Shown: positions 50,961 through 60,011 of the stretch, piece after piece | Position numbering within the stretch: the stretch's first letter is position 1 | Layout of the letters: every line of letters begins with the position of its first letter | Assembly: GCF_004348985.1 (NCBI RefSeq) | Contig: NZ_SMKW01000011.1 | Span: 1 to 64,000, forward strand | Length of the DNA: 64,000 nt | Direction of reading: 5' to 3' | Origin: Saccharopolyspora elongata | Lineage (GTDB): Bacteria; Actinomycetota; Actinomycetes; Mycobacteriales; Pseudonocardiaceae | Program-made: the position numbers and the translations under genes | Notes under the pieces: generated by a model | The model's database searches: none | What the model was told of the DNA's origin: nothing | What the model saw: only the letters and a program-made list of their open reading frames with translations

Positions 50961-52835
50961 ATGCCCACCACCGCACCCGAGCCCGGGAACCCGGCGGAGC
51001 AGGTACCCGCGCGCCCGTTCCAGGTGGACCTGCGAGGTGTGGTGGACCTGCTCAGCAGGCACATCTACTCGAGCCCGCAGGTGTTCCTGCGGGAGCTGCT
51101 GCAGAACGGGCGCGACGCGATCGAGGCCCGCCGGCGGCTGGACCCGGCGGCCCCCGAGGGGCGGATGCGGATCACGCCAGCCGCCGCGGGCCGGCCCGAC
51201 TTCACCTTCACCGACAACGGGATCGGGCTGACCCCGGCCGAGGCCACCGACCTGCTCGCCACCGTGGGCCGCTCCTCGAAGCGCGACGAGGTGCTGAACC
51301 TGCGCCGGGAGGACTACCTGGGCCAGTTCGGCATCGGCCTGCTCTCCTGCTTCATGGTGTCCGACCACATCACCGTGCTCAGCCGGTCCGCGCGCGGCGG
51401 CCGCGCCATCGAGTGGGTCGGGCGCGCGGAGGGCACCTTCCACATCCGCGAGCTGCCCGAGGACCAGACCGACGCGCTGCCGATCGGCACCACGGTGCGC
51501 CTGACCCCGCGGCCGGACGAGGCCGAGATGCTGTCGGCAGCCCGGGTTCGCGCCCTGGCCGCCCGGTTCGGCCAGTACCTGCCGCACCCGGTGGAGGTCG
51601 CCGCCCCGGACGGCACCCGGGACACCCTCACCCGCGCGCCGGTGTTCCTGGACCCGCACGCCCACCCCGAGCAGGTGCTGGAGCTCGGCACCGAGATCGT
51701 CGGCGCGAAGCCGCTCGCCGCGTTCCCGGTCGAGGCGCCCGGCACGGGTACCCGGGGCGTGGCGTTCGTGCTGCCGTACGCGCCGCCGCCCGGCGGGAAC
51801 CAGGCGAACCGCGTCTACCTGGGCCGGATGCTGCTGAGCGAGCGGGTGGACGACCTGCTGCCCGACTGGGGTTTCTTCGTGCGGTGCGTGCTGGACACGA
51901 CCGACCTGAAGCCGACGGCGTCCCGGGAATCGTTCGTGGGCGGCGACGACCTGGAGCACACCCGCACGGAGCTGGGCGCCCAGCTGCGCCGGTGGCTGCT
52001 CGGCACGGCCCGCACCGACCCGCACCTGTTCGGCCAGGTGATGGGCGTGCACCAGCAGGGCATGAAGGCGCTGGCCGTGCACGACGCCGACCTGGCCCGG
52101 ATCCTGTTCTCCTGGCTCACGGTCGAGACCAGCGCGGGCACCATGAAGGTCACCGACTACGCCGCCCTCACGCCCCGGGTGCGCTACACCGAGACCGTCG
52201 ACGAGTTCCGCCAGATCGCGGCCGTGATCCCGGCGGACGCGCCCATCGTGAACGCTGGGTACGCCTTCGACGCCGACCTGCTGCGGCAGCTGGTGGAGCT
52301 CACCCCGGGCCTGGCGCTCGAGCGGGTCAGCGTCACCGCCGAGCTGGACAACCTCAACCCGCCACCGCTGGCGGACCGGGAATCCGTTGTCGCGCTGGAG
52401 GATCGCGCCACCGCGGTGCTCGCGGACTCCGGCGCTGAGGCGGCGGTGCGCATGTTCGCGCCGGTGGACCTGCCCGCGCTGTACGTGGCGGATCCGGAGG
52501 TGCTGCGGCACATCGAGCGCTCCAAGGCCACCGACGTCGCCCCCACCCTGTGGGCCGGCCTGGTCTCCGACGCGGACGCGTTCATGGCCAAGCACGCGGC
52601 GGTGCGGGGCGCGGACGCGACGGCCCGGCTGTGCCTGAACTGGTCCAACCCGCTGGTCCGGCAGCTCGCGGACGTCCGCGACGAGGCGGTGTTCTCCCGC
52701 TCGGTGCAACTGGTCTACCTGCAGGCGATGCTCGCCGGCCACCGTCCGCTGTCCGCCCGCGATCGCCGTCTGCTCACGACGACGATGACCGATCTCGTCC
52801 ACCTGTCCATCGGATTCGAAAGCGACCTGGCATGA
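50961..52835 (+). CDS. HSP90-family chaperone homologue
   Basis: A 624-residue GHKL ATPase of the HSP90 family. The ATP lid and pocket residues are kept: FLRELLQNGRDAIEARRR holds the catalytic-type Glu, Asn and Asp; FTFTDNGIGLTPAEATDLL holds the DNGIG loop; GQFGIGLLSCFMVSDHI is the G-rich lid. Middle and C-terminal domains are diverged, and the chain is shorter in charged linkers than HtpG. There is no M-E-E-V-D tail. GAAAGGAAG precedes the ATG. The stop overlaps the TPR gene start (ATGA at 52832-52835), so the two are made in fixed ratio, which suggests a chaperone/co-chaperone pair. Confidence 0.87.
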   Translation: MPTTAPEPGNPAEQVPARPFQVDLRGVVDLLSRHIYSSPQVFLRELLQNGRDAIEARRRLDPAAPEGRMRITPAAAGRPDFTFTDNGIGLTPAEATDLLATVGRSSKRDEVLNLRREDYLGQFGIGLLSCFMVSDHITVLSRSARGGRAIEWVGRAEGTFHIRELPEDQTDALPIGTTVRLTPRPDEAEMLSAARVRALAARFGQYLPHPVEVAAPDGTRDTLTRAPVFLDPHAHPEQVLELGTEIVGAKPLAAFPVEAPGTGTRGVAFVLPYAPPPGGNQANRVYLGRMLLSERVDDLLPDWGFFVRCVLDTTDLKPTASRESFVGGDDLEHTRTELGAQLRRWLLGTARTDPHLFGQVMGVHQQGMKALAVHDADLARILFSWLTVETSAGTMKVTDYAALTPRVRYTETVDEFRQIAAVIPADAPIVNAGYAFDADLLRQLVELTPGLALERVSVTAELDNLNPPPLADRESVVALEDRATAVLADSGAEAAVRMFAPVDLPALYVADPEVLRHIERSKATDVAPTLWAGLVSDADAFMAKHAAVRGADATARLCLNWSNPLVRQLADVRDEAVFSRSVQLVYLQAMLAGHRPLSARDRRLLTTTMTDLVHLSIGFESDLA

Positions 52836-55627
52836 GCGACGCCGCCAAGACCATCACCGACCTGCTCGACGAGGCCGACCAGACGCCGTACGGCGCGCCG
52901 GAGCGCGCGCTGCTCGACCAGGCCATCGCGCTGGCCGAGGAGGCCGGGCACGAGGAACTCGCCTACGCGGCGCGGATGCGCCTGGTGACCTCGGCGAAGA
53001 TGACCGGCGACACCGACGGTATGCTCGCCGCCTTCGCCTGGTGCCTGGGCAAGTTCGACTCGGACCCGGTCCGGTTCCCCTCGGAGCTCACCGGCGCCGC
53101 CGATTCCTGGGACCTGCTCTGGTACTTCAAGTGGATGGCCTCCACGGTGACCGGCAGCCTGCAGTTCTCCTCGACGCAGCTGGAGGCAGTGCTCGCCGAT
53201 ATGGACCGCCGCTACACCGAAGCCGGCGTCGGCCGCTCCGGCGTGGTGCAGTCGCTGTTCTCCTCGTCCGTGGAGACGGGGCGGCTGGCGGACGCCGAGC
53301 GGTTCCGCCTGGAGCTGGAAGCCCTGCCCAGGGACGAATACTCGCACTGCGAGGCCTGCGCGCGCAGCGAGTTCGCGGACTACCAGCAGACCATCGGCGA
53401 CGACGCGGCTGCCGTGGCGCTGTTCGACGAGATCCAGGAGCAGCAGCTCAGCTGCGGCGAAGAGCCGGAGGGCAACGAGGCCGATTCGCTGCTGCCGCTG
53501 CTGAGGCTGGGACGCGGCGAGGACGCCGCCGCCGCGCACATGCGCGGCTACCGGGCCGCGCGCGGCAACCCGGACAACATCGCGATGATCGCCCGGCACT
53601 GGGTCTTCTGCGCGGTCACGGGCAACGAGGCACGCGGATTGGCGCTGCTGGAGCGGCACATCCGCGACCTGATGGTGGACCCGATGAACGACCGGCAGAA
53701 GTTCGCCGGGTCGTGCGCCGCGGCCGTGCTGCTGGACGCGGTCACCCGGGCCGGCCAGGGTTCGACGCCGGTGCGGCACTCCGACGACCCGGTGCTGGCG
53801 CCGCTGCTGGGCGACCACGCCGGCCCGTGGACGGCGGCGGACCTGGCCGCCACGTTCTGGGCGGCGGCCGACCGGCTGGCGGCGGCGTTCGACGCCCGCA
53901 ACGGCAACGACTTCCACGGCCGGCAGGTGGCCCGGTCCCGGGCGCTCGCCGACGAGCGCTACGACGTGCCGCTGGAGTCGAGCACCTACACGCCGGTCGT
54001 GGCGGCCGAGGTCACCACGACCGAACCGACCACGGCCGAGGACTGGCTACGGCGGGCCGGTGAGCGCGCCGCGACCGGAGATCACGACGGGGTCATGGAC
54101 GCCGTCGAGCGCGCTCTCGCCGCGGGTGGGCAGGAGGTCGCCGCGGACGCCTACCGCGTCGCGGTGCAATCCCTGGTCGCGACGGATCAGCACGAACAGG
54201 CCGCAAAGGCGCTCGCCGACCGCGGGAAGGCGCTGCGAGAGCTCGGCCGGGATGACTACGCCGACGTCGAGGACCAGGTCGGCCTCGCCCTGTACGGCAC
54301 CGCGACCGCGGCCGACCTGCCCGCGTTCGATGCCGCGATCGAGGACGCCCGCGCCCGCGCCGGCCGGGACGTCCTGGCCGACCTGCTCGCGACCCGGGCG
54401 GACGTGCTCGGCACCGAAGAGCGGGTCGACGAAGCACTGCGCGACGCGCAGGAAGCGGCGGCCCTGCTCGTGCCGGTGGCGGAGCCGACCATCGCAGAGC
54501 GGCAGCTGCGCAACCACGCCGTGCTGCACCGCACGTTCCTGCTGATGATGGCGCAGCGGTTCGAGGAGGCCACGGGTTCCATCGACGACCTGCTCCGCGA
54601 CGCCGGGATCGGCAGGCAGACCCGCCAGGTCGGGCTGCGGATGAAGGCGCAGGCGCTGGCCACCCGGGGCCGGCTCGACGAGGCCCTGCAGGCGGCCGAG
54701 GAGGCGCTGTCCCTGCAGGTGGCCATCGGCGGTGCCCGGCTGGTGCTCAACGCCGCAGGCCTGAGCGCGCAACTGCTTTCGGACCTGGGCCGCGACGCCG
54801 AGGCCGCGGCCCGCATGCGGTTCGCGCTGCGGCAGGCCGAGTCCGCCGGGGTCACCGGCGCCTTCGCCGAGAAGTTCCGGCTCGGGCAGTACCTGACCTG
54901 GTCGGACCAGGCCGACGAAGCGATCGAGGTGATCGACGAGGTCTACCGCGGCGAGTCCGAGTCCGGGGCGCCGCCGGCCGCGCTCGGCGAGACCATGCTG
55001 GGCCTGGGCGTCGCGGCCCTGCGCGGCAACCAGCCGGGCGTCGCCTACGGCGCGTTCCAGCGGGGGCTCGGGCACGCCGTCGAGGCCGAGCACCTGCCGC
55101 TGCAGGTGGGCCTGGCGACGCAGCTGGCGCGGATGCTGGTGCAGTTCCGCGACGACGAGGCCATCGAGGTGATCGACGCCGTGCTGGAGCGGGCTCGCGC
55201 CGCCGGGGACGGCCAGTCGGCGCTGCGGATGCTCAACGAGCGCGGGCTGGCCAAGGCGAACCTGGGCGACGAGTCGGCCATCGCGGACTTCGACGCGGTG
55301 ATCGCCGAGGCGAACGCCGCGGGCGAGGCGTGGCTCGCGGCCGACGCCACCGACTCCAAGGCGCGCGAGCTCGCCGGTGCGGAGCGCCACGACGAGGCGG
55401 TCCGGTGCGCCTTGGCGGCGGCGGACGGGTACGCCGCGAGCGGCGACGCGAACGCGGGCGCGAACAGCGAGTTCCTGGCCGCTCAGATCCTGCGCGACCA
55501 GGGTCGCGCGGACGAGGCGCTCGCCTGCTACACCTCGGCCATCGAGCGGGCCGAGGCGCCCGCCCTGGTCGAGCGCCTGACCGAACAGCGGGCGGAGTAC
55601 CTCGCGGAACTGGGCCGGAGCGAGTGA
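52832..55627 (+). CDS. Large TPR-repeat protein coupled to the HSP90-like gene
   Basis: A 931-residue, almost fully alpha-helical, soluble protein. Repeating helix pairs typical of tetratricopeptide motifs run throughout, for example LALRRAIALAEEAGHEEL-like at the start (ALLDQAIALAEEAGHEELAY), RLDEALQAAEEALSLQVAI and RADEALACYTSAIERAEAP near the end. There is no enzymatic domain, signal peptide or membrane helix. In eukaryotes TPR proteins dock onto HSP90. Here the co-translated HSP90 homologue makes a functional complex likely, although the bacterial HSP90 lacks the eukaryotic docking tail. A hairpin after the stop closes the operon. Confidence 0.8.
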   Translation: MSDAAKTITDLLDEADQTPYGAPERALLDQAIALAEEAGHEELAYAARMRLVTSAKMTGDTDGMLAAFAWCLGKFDSDPVRFPSELTGAADSWDLLWYFKWMASTVTGSLQFSSTQLEAVLADMDRRYTEAGVGRSGVVQSLFSSSVETGRLADAERFRLELEALPRDEYSHCEACARSEFADYQQTIGDDAAAVALFDEIQEQQLSCGEEPEGNEADSLLPLLRLGRGEDAAAAHMRGYRAARGNPDNIAMIARHWVFCAVTGNEARGLALLERHIRDLMVDPMNDRQKFAGSCAAAVLLDAVTRAGQGSTPVRHSDDPVLAPLLGDHAGPWTAADLAATFWAAADRLAAAFDARNGNDFHGRQVARSRALADERYDVPLESSTYTPVVAAEVTTTEPTTAEDWLRRAGERAATGDHDGVMDAVERALAAGGQEVAADAYRVAVQSLVATDQHEQAAKALADRGKALRELGRDDYADVEDQVGLALYGTATAADLPAFDAAIEDARARAGRDVLADLLATRADVLGTEERVDEALRDAQEAAALLVPVAEPTIAERQLRNHAVLHRTFLLMMAQRFEEATGSIDDLLRDAGIGRQTRQVGLRMKAQALATRGRLDEALQAAEEALSLQVAIGGARLVLNAAGLSAQLLSDLGRDAEAAARMRFALRQAESAGVTGAFAEKFRLGQYLTWSDQADEAIEVIDEVYRGESESGAPPAALGETMLGLGVAALRGNQPGVAYGAFQRGLGHAVEAEHLPLQVGLATQLARMLVQFRDDEAIEVIDAVLERARAAGDGQSALRMLNERGLAKANLGDESAIADFDAVIAEANAAGEAWLAADATDSKARELAGAERHDEAVRCALAAADGYAASGDANAGANSEFLAAQILRDQGRADEALACYTSAIERAEAPALVERLTEQRAEYLAELGRSE

Positions 55628-55633
55628 TCCACC

Positions 55634-55663
55634 GGTGCCGGGGCGGACGGCCGTCCCGGCACC
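55634..55663 (+). terminator. Terminator hairpin after the TPR gene
   Basis: GGTGCCGGG (55634-55642) pairs with CCCGGCACC (55655-55663), with a 12-nt loop. It starts seven bases after the TPR gene stop. No U-tract follows, as is usual for actinobacteria. Confidence 0.65.
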
Positions 55664-56107
55664 ATCTCTGTCCACATTGAACGGTTGCGGCCGGAACCGG
55701 CCTGCGCCGAGAGGAATGCGCCGAACGCGGTCCTGCTCAGCCCGTGGGACCACCGGCCGAGGTGATCGGGGTCATGAGGATCATCGCGTCGATGATGCTG
55801 CTGCCCGGCTTCGTGCCGACGGTGCTCTACATCAAGGCAGGCTCGACCGCGGCGGCCGTCGGCGATGACGTGGTGTTCGCCCGGCTGAACGAGTGGATGG
55901 CCGGTCGACCAGATGCAGCCGGGCAAGATCCTGCAGGTGCGCTTCCTGCCCTCGGACGAAACCATTTCGTGGTCATCAGCGCCCTCAACTGACCGCCACG
56001 AACCGGTTGCGATCCGCTATCGGGCGCCTAACTCGGGAACACATCGATTGCAGACTGCAATCAGACCGTGGAGGCGACGAATGGGCGACATCGAACCGCA
56101 CCGTGCT
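55664..56107. other. 444-bp intergenic stretch, no supported gene
   Basis: Short frames exist on both strands (for example 55744-55992) but none has a family-like sequence or a good ribosome site. The paired-palindrome repeats follow directly. Confidence 0.4.
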
Positions 56108-56124
56108 GGGCGGCCGGGACTAGC

Positions 56125-56365
56125 AAGGCTCGCCCGGCACCTGACAGGCGGGCGATTTTACGCGAAATCGCCACCCCGCCCTCACACGGACCACTGATTT
56201 CGCGCGAAATCGACGCAGTGCACCCATCATGAGCGATCATGCTCGTTGAGGCTCCGGGCAAAGTAGCCCCGAAGGCGCCCGGCGCCTGACCGGCCGGCGG
56301 TTTCGCGCGAAAGCGCCAACCCACCCTCACGCGGACGCCGTTTTCGCGCGAAAACGACGCCAGCA
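56125..56365. repeat. Paired-palindrome repeat, copies 3 and 4 in tandem
   Basis: Copy 3 has a decayed palindrome (ATTTTACGCGAAAT, 56155-56168) and an intact TTTCGCGCGAAA at 56198-56209. Copy 4 has intact palindromes at 56301-56312 and 56342-56353. Both share the CACCTGAC or CGCCTGAC entry and the C-C-C-T-C-A-C-x-C-G-G-A-C middle of the 17.9 kb copy. The tandem fills the gap before the cupin gene. Confidence 0.78.
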
Positions 56366-56386
56366 CACATCAGGGCTCGACCATGC

Positions 56387-56968
56387 TTACCGCTGGTCCT
56401 GAGCGCGGAAACTCGGTGTGCGCCAGCGGTGTTCCGGGAGGAACCGGACGTCGTACTCCCGAGGAACGGTCGCGAACTTGCCCGGCTCCGGCACCGCGGG
56501 CGTGCGCGGGAGACCGAGTTCTTCCGTCGGGACGCCCAGGTTCTCGAAGAACCGCTCGAAGGTGCCGCCGGGACCGGCCGCCACCCCGACGATCTGACTG
56601 TGGTGGCGCTCGATCCGGTAGGCGTGCGGGCAGTTCTTCGGCACGAAGCCGAAATCGCCCGCGCCGAGCAGCTTCTCGTACTGCTCGCCTGCAGTGTCCT
56701 CGACGAAGAGCCGGACCGCGCCGGCCGTGACGTAGAAGACCTCGTAGGTCTCCGCGTGGGAATGCGCCGGGATCGTGTCGCCCTTCGCGCCCTCGCAGGT
56801 GAAGAAGTTGAAGGTGCCCTCGGTCTGCTCGCCGCCGGCGTAGATGGTGATCAGGTCGCCGAACAGGTGCGCGCGGTCGCCCATCCCCTTCTCGACGAAG
56901 TACGGCCTTCCCGGCTCGGGCGGGAGGTGCGAGCGGGAGCGGTAGGGCGTGGCGAACTCCATCGTCAT
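56387..56968 (-). CDS. Cupin-fold quercetinase-like dioxygenase
   Basis: A 193-residue cupin resembling Streptomyces quercetin 2,3-dioxygenase (QueD). The metal ligands of cupin motif 1 are present (IPAHSHAETYEVFYVTAGAVRLFV, with two His and a Glu), and motif 2 follows (DFGFVPKNCPHAYRIE). Metal-dependent enzymes of this type open flavonol rings, but related proteins act on other substrates, so the reaction is unproven. GGAGGA lies before the ATG at 56968. A divergent MarR gene and a clean dyad in the gap indicate regulated expression. Confidence 0.84.
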   Translation of the reverse strand: MTMEFATPYRSRSHLPPEPGRPYFVEKGMGDRAHLFGDLITIYAGGEQTEGTFNFFTCEGAKGDTIPAHSHAETYEVFYVTAGAVRLFVEDTAGEQYEKLLGAGDFGFVPKNCPHAYRIERHHSQIVGVAAGPGGTFERFFENLGVPTEELGLPRTPAVPEPGKFATVPREYDVRFLPEHRWRTPSFRAQDQR

Positions 56969-56995
56969 GCGATTCCTCCTGGGAGCGACTACTTT

Positions 56996-57010
56996 GTCAG
57001 GCTACCTGAC
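56996..57010. promoter_or_regulatory. MarR-type operator between cupin and regulator
   Basis: GTCAGGctaCCTGAC is a perfect 6-bp inverted repeat with a 3-bp spacer. It lies 28 bp before the cupin start and 62 bp before the MarR start, the expected position for joint control. Confidence 0.72.
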
Positions 57011-57071
57011 GTTTTGTCGCGGGCGAAGGCGGCTGGGTATGCTCGGGGCCCGCTACCGCACCCCAGGAACC

Positions 57072-57515
57072 ATGACGGCACCACCACCGAACCTCCCCCA
57101 GCTGCTCACCGACGCCAAGCGCTGGTTCGACGACGCGCTGCTGAGCAGCATGCAGGCGGCGGGCGAACGCCCGGTGACCGTCGCCCAGGCCGCGGTCTTC
57201 GCGAACCTGGACGCGGGCGGGACCTCGATCTCCGAGCTCGCCCGCCGGATCGGCACCACCCGGCAGTCCGTCCACCAGGCGGTGCACGGACTGATCGGCA
57301 TGGGCCTGCTGAAGCAGGTCCCCGACCCGACGTCCGCGCGCAGCCGCCTGGTCCGCACCACCCCGGCGGGGGCCCGCGCCCACGAGCGCGCCCTGCGAAT
57401 GATCGCGACCATCGAAGGCATCCTGGCCGAACGGATCGGCGCCGACGCGGTCAACGCACTGCGCGACGGTCTCGACCGCGACTGGGGCGATCCACCACTG
57501 GTCCAGGACCGCTGA
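57072..57515 (+). CDS. MarR-family regulator
   Basis: A 147-residue MarR regulator. The winged helix is RPVTVAQAAVFANLDAGGTS, then ISELARRIGTTRQSVHQAV and the wing KQVPDPTSARSRLVRTTPAG; the C-terminal helices form the dimer (ERALRMIATIEGILAERIG). MarR proteins usually respond to phenolic ligands, in keeping with a quercetinase-like target gene. The ATG at 57072 fits the family; upstream in-frame ATGs at 57039 and 56949 would add unrelated residues. It is divergent from the cupin gene with an operator between them. Confidence 0.87.
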   Translation: MTAPPPNLPQLLTDAKRWFDDALLSSMQAAGERPVTVAQAAVFANLDAGGTSISELARRIGTTRQSVHQAVHGLIGMGLLKQVPDPTSARSRLVRTTPAGARAHERALRMIATIEGILAERIGADAVNALRDGLDRDWGDPPLVQDR

Positions 57516-57553
57516 CGGCAAGCACCGCCGCCGCAGGACTCACCGGCAGCCTT

Positions 57554-57690
57554 GGAGTGAACGGACCGTTCGTCCCAGTAGGCGAGGTGAACAGGCCGTT
57601 CACTCGATCCACCCAACGAACCGCGCACGACCAAGTTCGGAGCGAACGGACCGTTCGTCCCGATAGACGGAGCGAACAGGCCGTTCGCTT
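57554..57690. repeat. Two-copy GAACGGACCGTTC repeat, 85-bp period
   Basis: Two direct copies (57554-57606 and 57639-57690) share GAACGGACCGTTCGTCCC and GAACAGGCCGTTC, each with internal inverted repeats (GTGAAC/GTTCAC in copy 1, GCGAAC/GTTCGC in copy 2). They lie in the roughly 400-bp gap between the MarR gene and the amidohydrolase remnant. I have seen similar motifs in other actinomycetes, but no function is known. Confidence 0.7.
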
Positions 57691-57915
57691 CAGGTTGGCG
57701 GAGGTGGCTGGCGGAGGTCTGGTCGGGGCCGCGGGCGGCCGTGGGCCCCGTGGTCGCGCCGATCGTCTCGCTCGGCGACGCCGGAGCAGTGCCCGGTCGA
57801 TCACGATGTGCGCCGCGACGACGCTCGCCGCGGCCATCGCCTGGATCGGGGTGCGCCCGGAGCTGCGACCCGCGGCGCCAGCCCGCAGCACCGTCGCACA
57901 GCATCCATAGTGGAC
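57691..57915. other. 225-bp stretch with no recognisable gene
   Basis: Weak open frames exist on both strands, but none matches a family. It may be debris from the same deletion that damaged the adjacent amidohydrolase. Confidence 0.35.
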
Positions 57916-58708
57916 TCAGCGCCGCTGGTGCACCCGGCGTCCGGCGAACCACGTCTCCCGCACTGTGGTGGCGGCGATCTCGGTCACCGGCACGGCGAAC
58001 GGGTTCCCCCGCGTCCTGGAACGCGGTCACGCCGAAGGAATGCAGGATTTCCACGGCCCGCCGCGAAGCGAGCCGGTGCTGCTCCGCCGTGGGAGCCGCC
58101 GAATCGCGCACCGCGTGTGCCAACGCGATGCCCGCGGTCTCCAGCAACAACCCGGTCGGCTCGCCGGTGACGGGATCGCGCACGATCACGCTGCCGTCCG
58201 GATCGGGTGTCGTGGCACTGATGCCGGCCACCTGCAAGGCCCGCGAGTTCGCCCAGCGGTTGTGGTGGCTGTCGTCGGACAGCATCACGGGCCTGCCGCC
58301 CGCGGCCTCGTCGAGCGCCCGGCGCGCCGCCTCCCTCGAAAGCTCCTCGACGAGGTGCGAGCCCCACGAGCCGCCGATCACCCACTCGTCGGGACCGAGC
58401 CCACGGGCCCGCTCGGCGACCGAGGCGAGCACCCCGGATAAATTCGCGGTGGCGTCCACGGACAGCTCGAAGAGATCGGCCATCCCGGCCAGCGAGTGGT
58501 GGTTGTGCACGTCGACGAGGCCCGGCGTCACGAACGCCCCGCCCAGGTCGACGACGGTGGTGCCGGGACCGCGGTGCCGCGCCACCTCGTCGCCACCGCC
58601 GACCGCGAGCACCCGTCCGCCCGCGATCGCCAGGTCGGTCGCCCACGGCCGAGATGGGTCCACTGTGTACAGTTCTGCTCCGGCCAGGATCAGCTCGGCG
58701 ACGGGCAT
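57916..58708 (-). pseudogene. YtcJ-type amidohydrolase, internally deleted
   Basis: The gene starts well (ATG at 58708, MPVAELILAGAELYTVD) and runs about 260 residues with family motifs: VTPGLVDVHNHHSLAG holds the metal-binding His pair, then GGSWGSHL, LSDDSHHNRWANSRAL and VTAFQDAGE. After VTAFQDAG the frame becomes unrelated. The last about 30 residues of the family (NPFAVPVTEIAATTVRETWFAG) then appear in another frame, ending at the TGA at 57916. Intact members are about 540 residues, so roughly half has been lost by deletion and a frameshift. The product is almost certainly inactive. Confidence 0.78.
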
Positions 58709-58835
58709 GGGCGATCTCCTCCGCGGCGTCCGGCGTCGAAACCCGGTCAGCTGCAACCTAAGCGAGGACGGCGACGCGAGTCACCCGCCATAGGTGGGCG
58801 ATCTGCGCAAATCCTGACCGGTTCACCCGAAACCG

Positions 58836-58914
58836 TCGTGAGTGCTGACTCCGGTTCTTATCGGGACCAGCACTCACGAAGAACGCCCGCACCTGCGGGC
58901 AGGTGCGGGCGTTC
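58836..58914. terminator. Two adjacent hairpins after the lipase gene
   Basis: GAACGCCCGCACCTG (58881-58895) and its exact complement (58900-58914) form a 15-bp stem just past the lipase stop. TCGTGAGTGCTG (58836-58847) with CAGCACTCACGA (58868-58879) forms a second stem of the CGTGAGT family. Together they should end leftward lipase transcription. Confidence 0.8.
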
Positions 58915-58925
58915 TCGGGGCCGGC

Positions 58926-59741
58926 TCAGAGGTTCTTCTGGATCAGCTCGACGTACCGGTCGATCATGTGGTCGCGGATCCCGTCGGCGGCGGGCGCGAA
59001 CGCGTCGCCGGTGAACCCCTTGACCTTGTCGGTCAATCCGGCGGTGAAGGTGATCTTCTCGTGCAGCTTCCCGCCTTTGTCGAAGTACCGGACGTCCTCG
59101 ACGTGGTGGAACACCGGCTCCGGCGGGAGCTGCGGGACGACGTCGTTGTTGTTGACGAACCGGAACACCCGCTCGGCGAGCGCCTGGTTGTACGGAGTGG
59201 CCAGCACGCGGTCGCAGGTGCGCGGCTGCCCGAAGGTGTAGACGCCGTCCGGGAGCAGCTGCGGGTCTTCGAAGAAGATCCGCGCGGAGGCGAGCATGGC
59301 CAGCGCGCCACCCAGGCTGTGCCCGGTGAACCACAGGCTCTGGTCGTTGTCCCGGATTCGCTGGACCGCGTCCCGCACCTGCGGGTAGATCGAGTCCAGC
59401 GCGCGGCTGAAGCCCAGGTGCACGAGCCCCTTGCCGGCGGGACCGGGGGCGGCCAGCGTGTTGGTGTCGGTCAGCCAGTCCTTGATCTTCTTGGGCTCGG
59501 TGCCCCGGAAGGCGACGACGACCATTTGGTCGCTGCCCGCCACGAAGGCCTGCGTGTCCTCGATGGGGAACGACCCGTCGAGCTCGGCGTGGAAGTACTC
59601 GCACCGGTCGAAGCCCCACTCCCGCGTGGTCTCCCGGATCGTCGCCTCGTCGTCGTAGGCGAGCTTCGCCGCCTTGGCCAGCCAGTACGCGTGCTGCAGC
59701 CGGTAGCCGGTCACCGCGTGGTCGAATTCGAGCACCGTCAT
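58926..59741 (-). CDS. Class 3 lipase (fungal-type triacylglycerol lipase fold)
   Basis: A 271-residue lipase of the class 3 family. Landmarks: VVVAFRGTEPKKIKDWLTD, the nucleophile elbow LWFTGHSLGGALAMLAS, the Asp-containing FGQPRTCD to NNNDVVPQLPPE stretch and a late His (DHMIDRYVELI) that completes the Ser-Asp-His triad. There is no signal peptide, so it may act in the cytosol on intracellular lipid or be released by another route. GGAGG precedes the ATG at 59741. It is a single gene closed by strong hairpins. Confidence 0.9.
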   Translation of the reverse strand: MTVLEFDHAVTGYRLQHAYWLAKAAKLAYDDEATIRETTREWGFDRCEYFHAELDGSFPIEDTQAFVAGSDQMVVVAFRGTEPKKIKDWLTDTNTLAAPGPAGKGLVHLGFSRALDSIYPQVRDAVQRIRDNDQSLWFTGHSLGGALAMLASARIFFEDPQLLPDGVYTFGQPRTCDRVLATPYNQALAERVFRFVNNNDVVPQLPPEPVFHHVEDVRYFDKGGKLHEKITFTAGLTDKVKGFTGDAFAPAADGIRDHMIDRYVELIQKNL

Positions 59742-59919
59742 CGTTGGCCTCCATGAGAAGTCGCAGTTCTCGCCGGGTCGGCGCCGGGGCGCCAAGCGCG
59801 ACTATGGCAAGGGATGGCGGCGCTCATGTGCCTGGTCACTGGAAGGGATGGCCCCTGTGGCCCGGTTCAGCGACACGTCCGGAAAAGCCCGAAAGTACGA
59901 CGCATTCGCGGGCCCGGGC

Positions 59920-59950
59920 TTGCACTCAACCTGGGTTGAGCCAGCATGCT
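59920..59950 (+). promoter_or_regulatory. MerR-type promoter with 19-bp spacer
   Basis: TTGCAC (59920-59925) and CATGCT (59945-59950) are separated by exactly 19 bp. A dyad CTCAACC-TG-GGTTGAG (59925-59940) sits in the spacer. This is the over-long spacer geometry that MerR proteins correct by DNA twisting. It drives the MFS gene at 60012. Confidence 0.75.
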
Positions 59951-60011
59951 GCCCTCCGCTGCCCGAAGGTGTGCCGGCGGCATCGGTTCTTCCAGCAGGA
60001 GAAGGGAAAAC

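Noticed and set aside
55744-55992. Rightward ORF with a hydrophobic stretch (MLLPGFVPTVLYI)
   Set aside because: It has no ribosome site and no family match, and it lies in a repeat-rich gap. Probably chance or gene debris.
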